This document shows positions 62,366 to 64,000 of a stretch of 64,000 bases of DNA, in pieces. The notes beneath the pieces were generated by a model. That model did not search any database, was not told the DNA's origin, and saw nothing but the letters and a program-made list of their open reading frames with translations. The stretch comes from Lysobacterales bacterium (GTDB lineage Bacteria; Pseudomonadota; Gammaproteobacteria; Xanthomonadales; Ahniellaceae): the NCBI GenBank assembly GCA_016703225.1, contig JADJCM010000003.1:889592-953591 (forward strand). The letters are read 5' to 3'. A program made the translations under genes and the position numbers. Position 1 is the first letter of the stretch; each line of letters begins with the position of its first letter.

Positions 62366-63784
62366 TCAGGCCGCGTGCTGGCGCTGGCCGCGACGCACCG
62401 CGGCGTCGATGCGCGCGAGCGCACGCTTCTGGCCGGTCAGGTACACGGTCTGGTCGATCGACGGGGACACCTGCGAGCCGGTGATCGCGACGCGCAGCGG
62501 CTGCGCGACCTTGCCGAGGCCGACGCCGATCTTCTCGGCCGCGGCGCGCAGCGCGGCATCCACCGTGGCTGGCGACCATTCGCCTTCGCCGATCGCGGCC
62601 AGCGCGTCGTGCGCAGCTTCGAGCGCCGGCGCTGCGCCCGCAACCAGATGCTTCGCCGCGGAATCGGCGTCGTAGCTCTCGAACTCCTCGTACCAGCAGC
62701 GCGCCTTCTCGGCCAATTCGCCGAGGGTTTTTCCGCCCGGTCGTGCAGCGATCACGATCTCGGCCGGCTTCGGTCCGTGCGCCATCGCGTAGTGGAGGTC
62801 CTCCAGGTGCGGGATCAGATGCGCCGCGACTTTCTCCGGCAGGTCGGTCTTGAGGTAGTGCTGGTTCAGCCAGTGCAGCTTGTCCATGTCGAAGCGCGCC
62901 GGTGCGCGGTTCACGTCGCGCACATCGAACAACTGGACCAGTTCCTCGCGCGAGAACACTTCCTGGTCGCCGTGCGACCAGCCGAGGCGCACCAGATAGT
63001 TCAGCAACGCGTGCGGCAGAAAACCGTCGTCGCGATAGTTCATCACGTTGACCGCACCATGGCGCTGGAAGCGCGCGCCATCCTGGCCGAGGATCATCGG
63101 CAAGTGCGCGAACACCGGCGGCTCGTGGCCCATGGCGTAGTAGATGTTGATCTGGCGCGGGGTGTTGTTGATGTGGTCGTCGCCGCGGATCACCTCGGTG
63201 ATCTTCATGTCGATGTCGTCGACCACGACCGCGCGGTTGTAGGCCGGAAATCGTCTGAAAGCCAGATGATCGATCATCCGAAGTCCCCGTTAGAAATCTC
63301 GATGCTGGCCGCGCACCCTTGTCCGCGAACACCACCGTGCCGGACTGCGGATTCTTGAAGCGGATCACCGGCACCACCGGGCCTCGACTGCGTCGGCAAC
63401 ATGGCGGCACTTGCCGTCGCTGGCGCTTCTCGTTGTTCGCCATCTGTGCCTCGCGCAGCGTTTCCAGCCGTTACTTGCTGCACCAGCACCGATGAGCGCC
63501 TTGCCATCTGCGACCAGGTGCTGTGCGACCTGGCGATAGGACCAGACGATCGGGCATCGTGTCTGATAGAACGGCCCCTCGTCGTAATCAGGCCGGGCTA
63601 CTCCATCGCGTCCAGGATCGCGTTCACCTGATTCCTGGTCGAACGCGCGGTCGGTGTCCTGCGATGCGCAGGATGAAGGTGCCGTTCGCTGCGAGCCCAG
63701 TAGCAGTAGAGCGGCGGTGCGCGCGCCCCCGCCAAGGTGCAGCAGGCCGGTGGGACTCGGGGCAAAGCGGGTGCGATAGGTCAT
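62366..63784 (-). CDS. gltX: Glutamate--tRNA ligase, reading frame disrupted in the 5' third
   Basis: The C-terminal ~300 residues (62366-63277) are open, with AVVVDDIDMKITEVIRGDDH, GFLPHALLNYLVRLGWSHGDQE and the anticodon-binding part. The N-terminus is at 63784 (MTYRTRFAPSPTGLLHLGG, Rossmann/HIGH region). Between about 63270 and 63730, pieces of the expected protein (YDEGPFYQTR, YRQVAQHLVADGKA, VPVIRFKNPQSGTVVFADKG) occur in alternating frames, so several small indels are present. The KMSKS loop reads GARFQRHGAV, one residue short. An essential gene with good residues in shifted frames points to sequence error rather than true decay. Confidence 0.8.
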
Positions 63785-63851
63785 CCGGAGAGCTTCCGAA
63801 ACAAGGCGCGGAGTCTAGCAAGCGCGAACGAAACCGGAACCGAAATGGCAG

Positions 63852-64000
63852 CTACACCCGAACCGCCTTCAGTGCGGGCTCGATGCGGGCAATCGCGTCG
63901 AAGTCGATCCGAATGCAGAAGTACTTCCCTGCTCTCGACGCAGGAAGCCGCGATCAAGCAATCAATTGGACTTCTGCGGCGTGTGGCCCGACCAGCGGCT
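63852..64000 (-). CDS. PIN-domain (VapC-like) toxin, C-terminal fragment, frame disturbed and cut by the window
   Basis: On the minus strand one frame reads RSPIDCLIAASCVESREVLLHSDR. After an apparent 2-base loss near 63912 another frame reads FDAIARIEPALKAVRV followed by TAG (63852-63854). Together these are the typical end of a VapC toxin with the Asp of the third and fourth acidic positions. The frame break lies in the same stretch where gltX is broken, so it is probably a sequence error. The 5' end is outside the window. Confidence 0.55.

Overview
The window is high-GC, tightly packed bacterial chromosome with no phage, insertion sequence or CRISPR array. Gene content and order fit a gammaproteobacterium of the Xanthomonadales/Lysobacterales, probably near the Rhodanobacteraceae. 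The supporting marks are an N-acetylornithine carbamoyltransferase arginine operon with a fused NAGS/NAGK enzyme, a histidine operon headed by a TrpR-like regulator, DksA with a long Lys/Ala/Pro N-terminal extension, an EF-P-like EfpL, and secreted proteins ending in GF(D/E). The genus cannot be fixed from sequence alone.

Layout. (1) 1-4.05 kb is a lipid/granule neighbourhood: two phasins flank a fatty alcohol-forming acyl-CoA reductase, an acyl-CoA-binding protein and a TetR regulator, and a palindrome sits inside the promoter of the last two. (2) 4.2-15.8 kb is mixed housekeeping: a helical-repeat protein, a SleB-like hydrolase, an SDR, EfpL, tRNA-Arg, an amino-acid permease, Nudix, an HPt protein overlapping rmuC, a HiPIP, the methionine-salvage set mtnB-mtnD-mtnC, a membrane C13 peptidase and a glycerophosphodiesterase. 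(3) 15.8-16.25 kb is a VapBC-type locus whose toxin has lost its middle. (4) 16.3-23.7 kb is one overlapping histidine operon, hisR-like-hisG-D-C-B-H-A-F-IE, on the minus strand. (5) 23.9-29.1 kb holds a 7TM diguanylate cyclase, then hisS translationally coupled to a long histidine-ammonia-lyase homologue, then tRNA-Pro.

(6) 29.2-36.9 kb is the arginine operon argF'-argG-argE'-argAB-GNAT-argC-argH (minus). Its leader contains a short ORF ending in clustered Arg codons and an intrinsic terminator, which looks like a ribosome-mediated attenuator. (7) 36.9-43.9 kb holds a glycine-zipper lipoprotein-like protein, cysS-sufE, dksA, yidD, dihydroorotase, an M23 peptidase and rluF. (8) 44.1-50.5 kb holds a small secreted protein with three GDTPGLNG repeats and an ECF sigma factor operon with two paralogous Ser/Thr kinases that share a 147-bp identical segment. 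(9) 50.6-51.07 kb is a degenerate vapBC relic. (10) 51.1-59.2 kb holds two giant tandem paralogues of secreted beta-helix/Calx-beta proteins. (11) 59.2-64 kb holds a diheme cytochrome c, a VOC protein, an AstE-like metallohydrolase, a Zur-type regulator, gltX and the tail of a PIN toxin. Reading frames break repeatedly after about 63.27 kb, which looks like poor sequence quality near a contig end.

No intergenic stretch exceeds about 300 bases except 50,522-51,158, which holds the vapBC relic and the leader of the first beta-helix gene.
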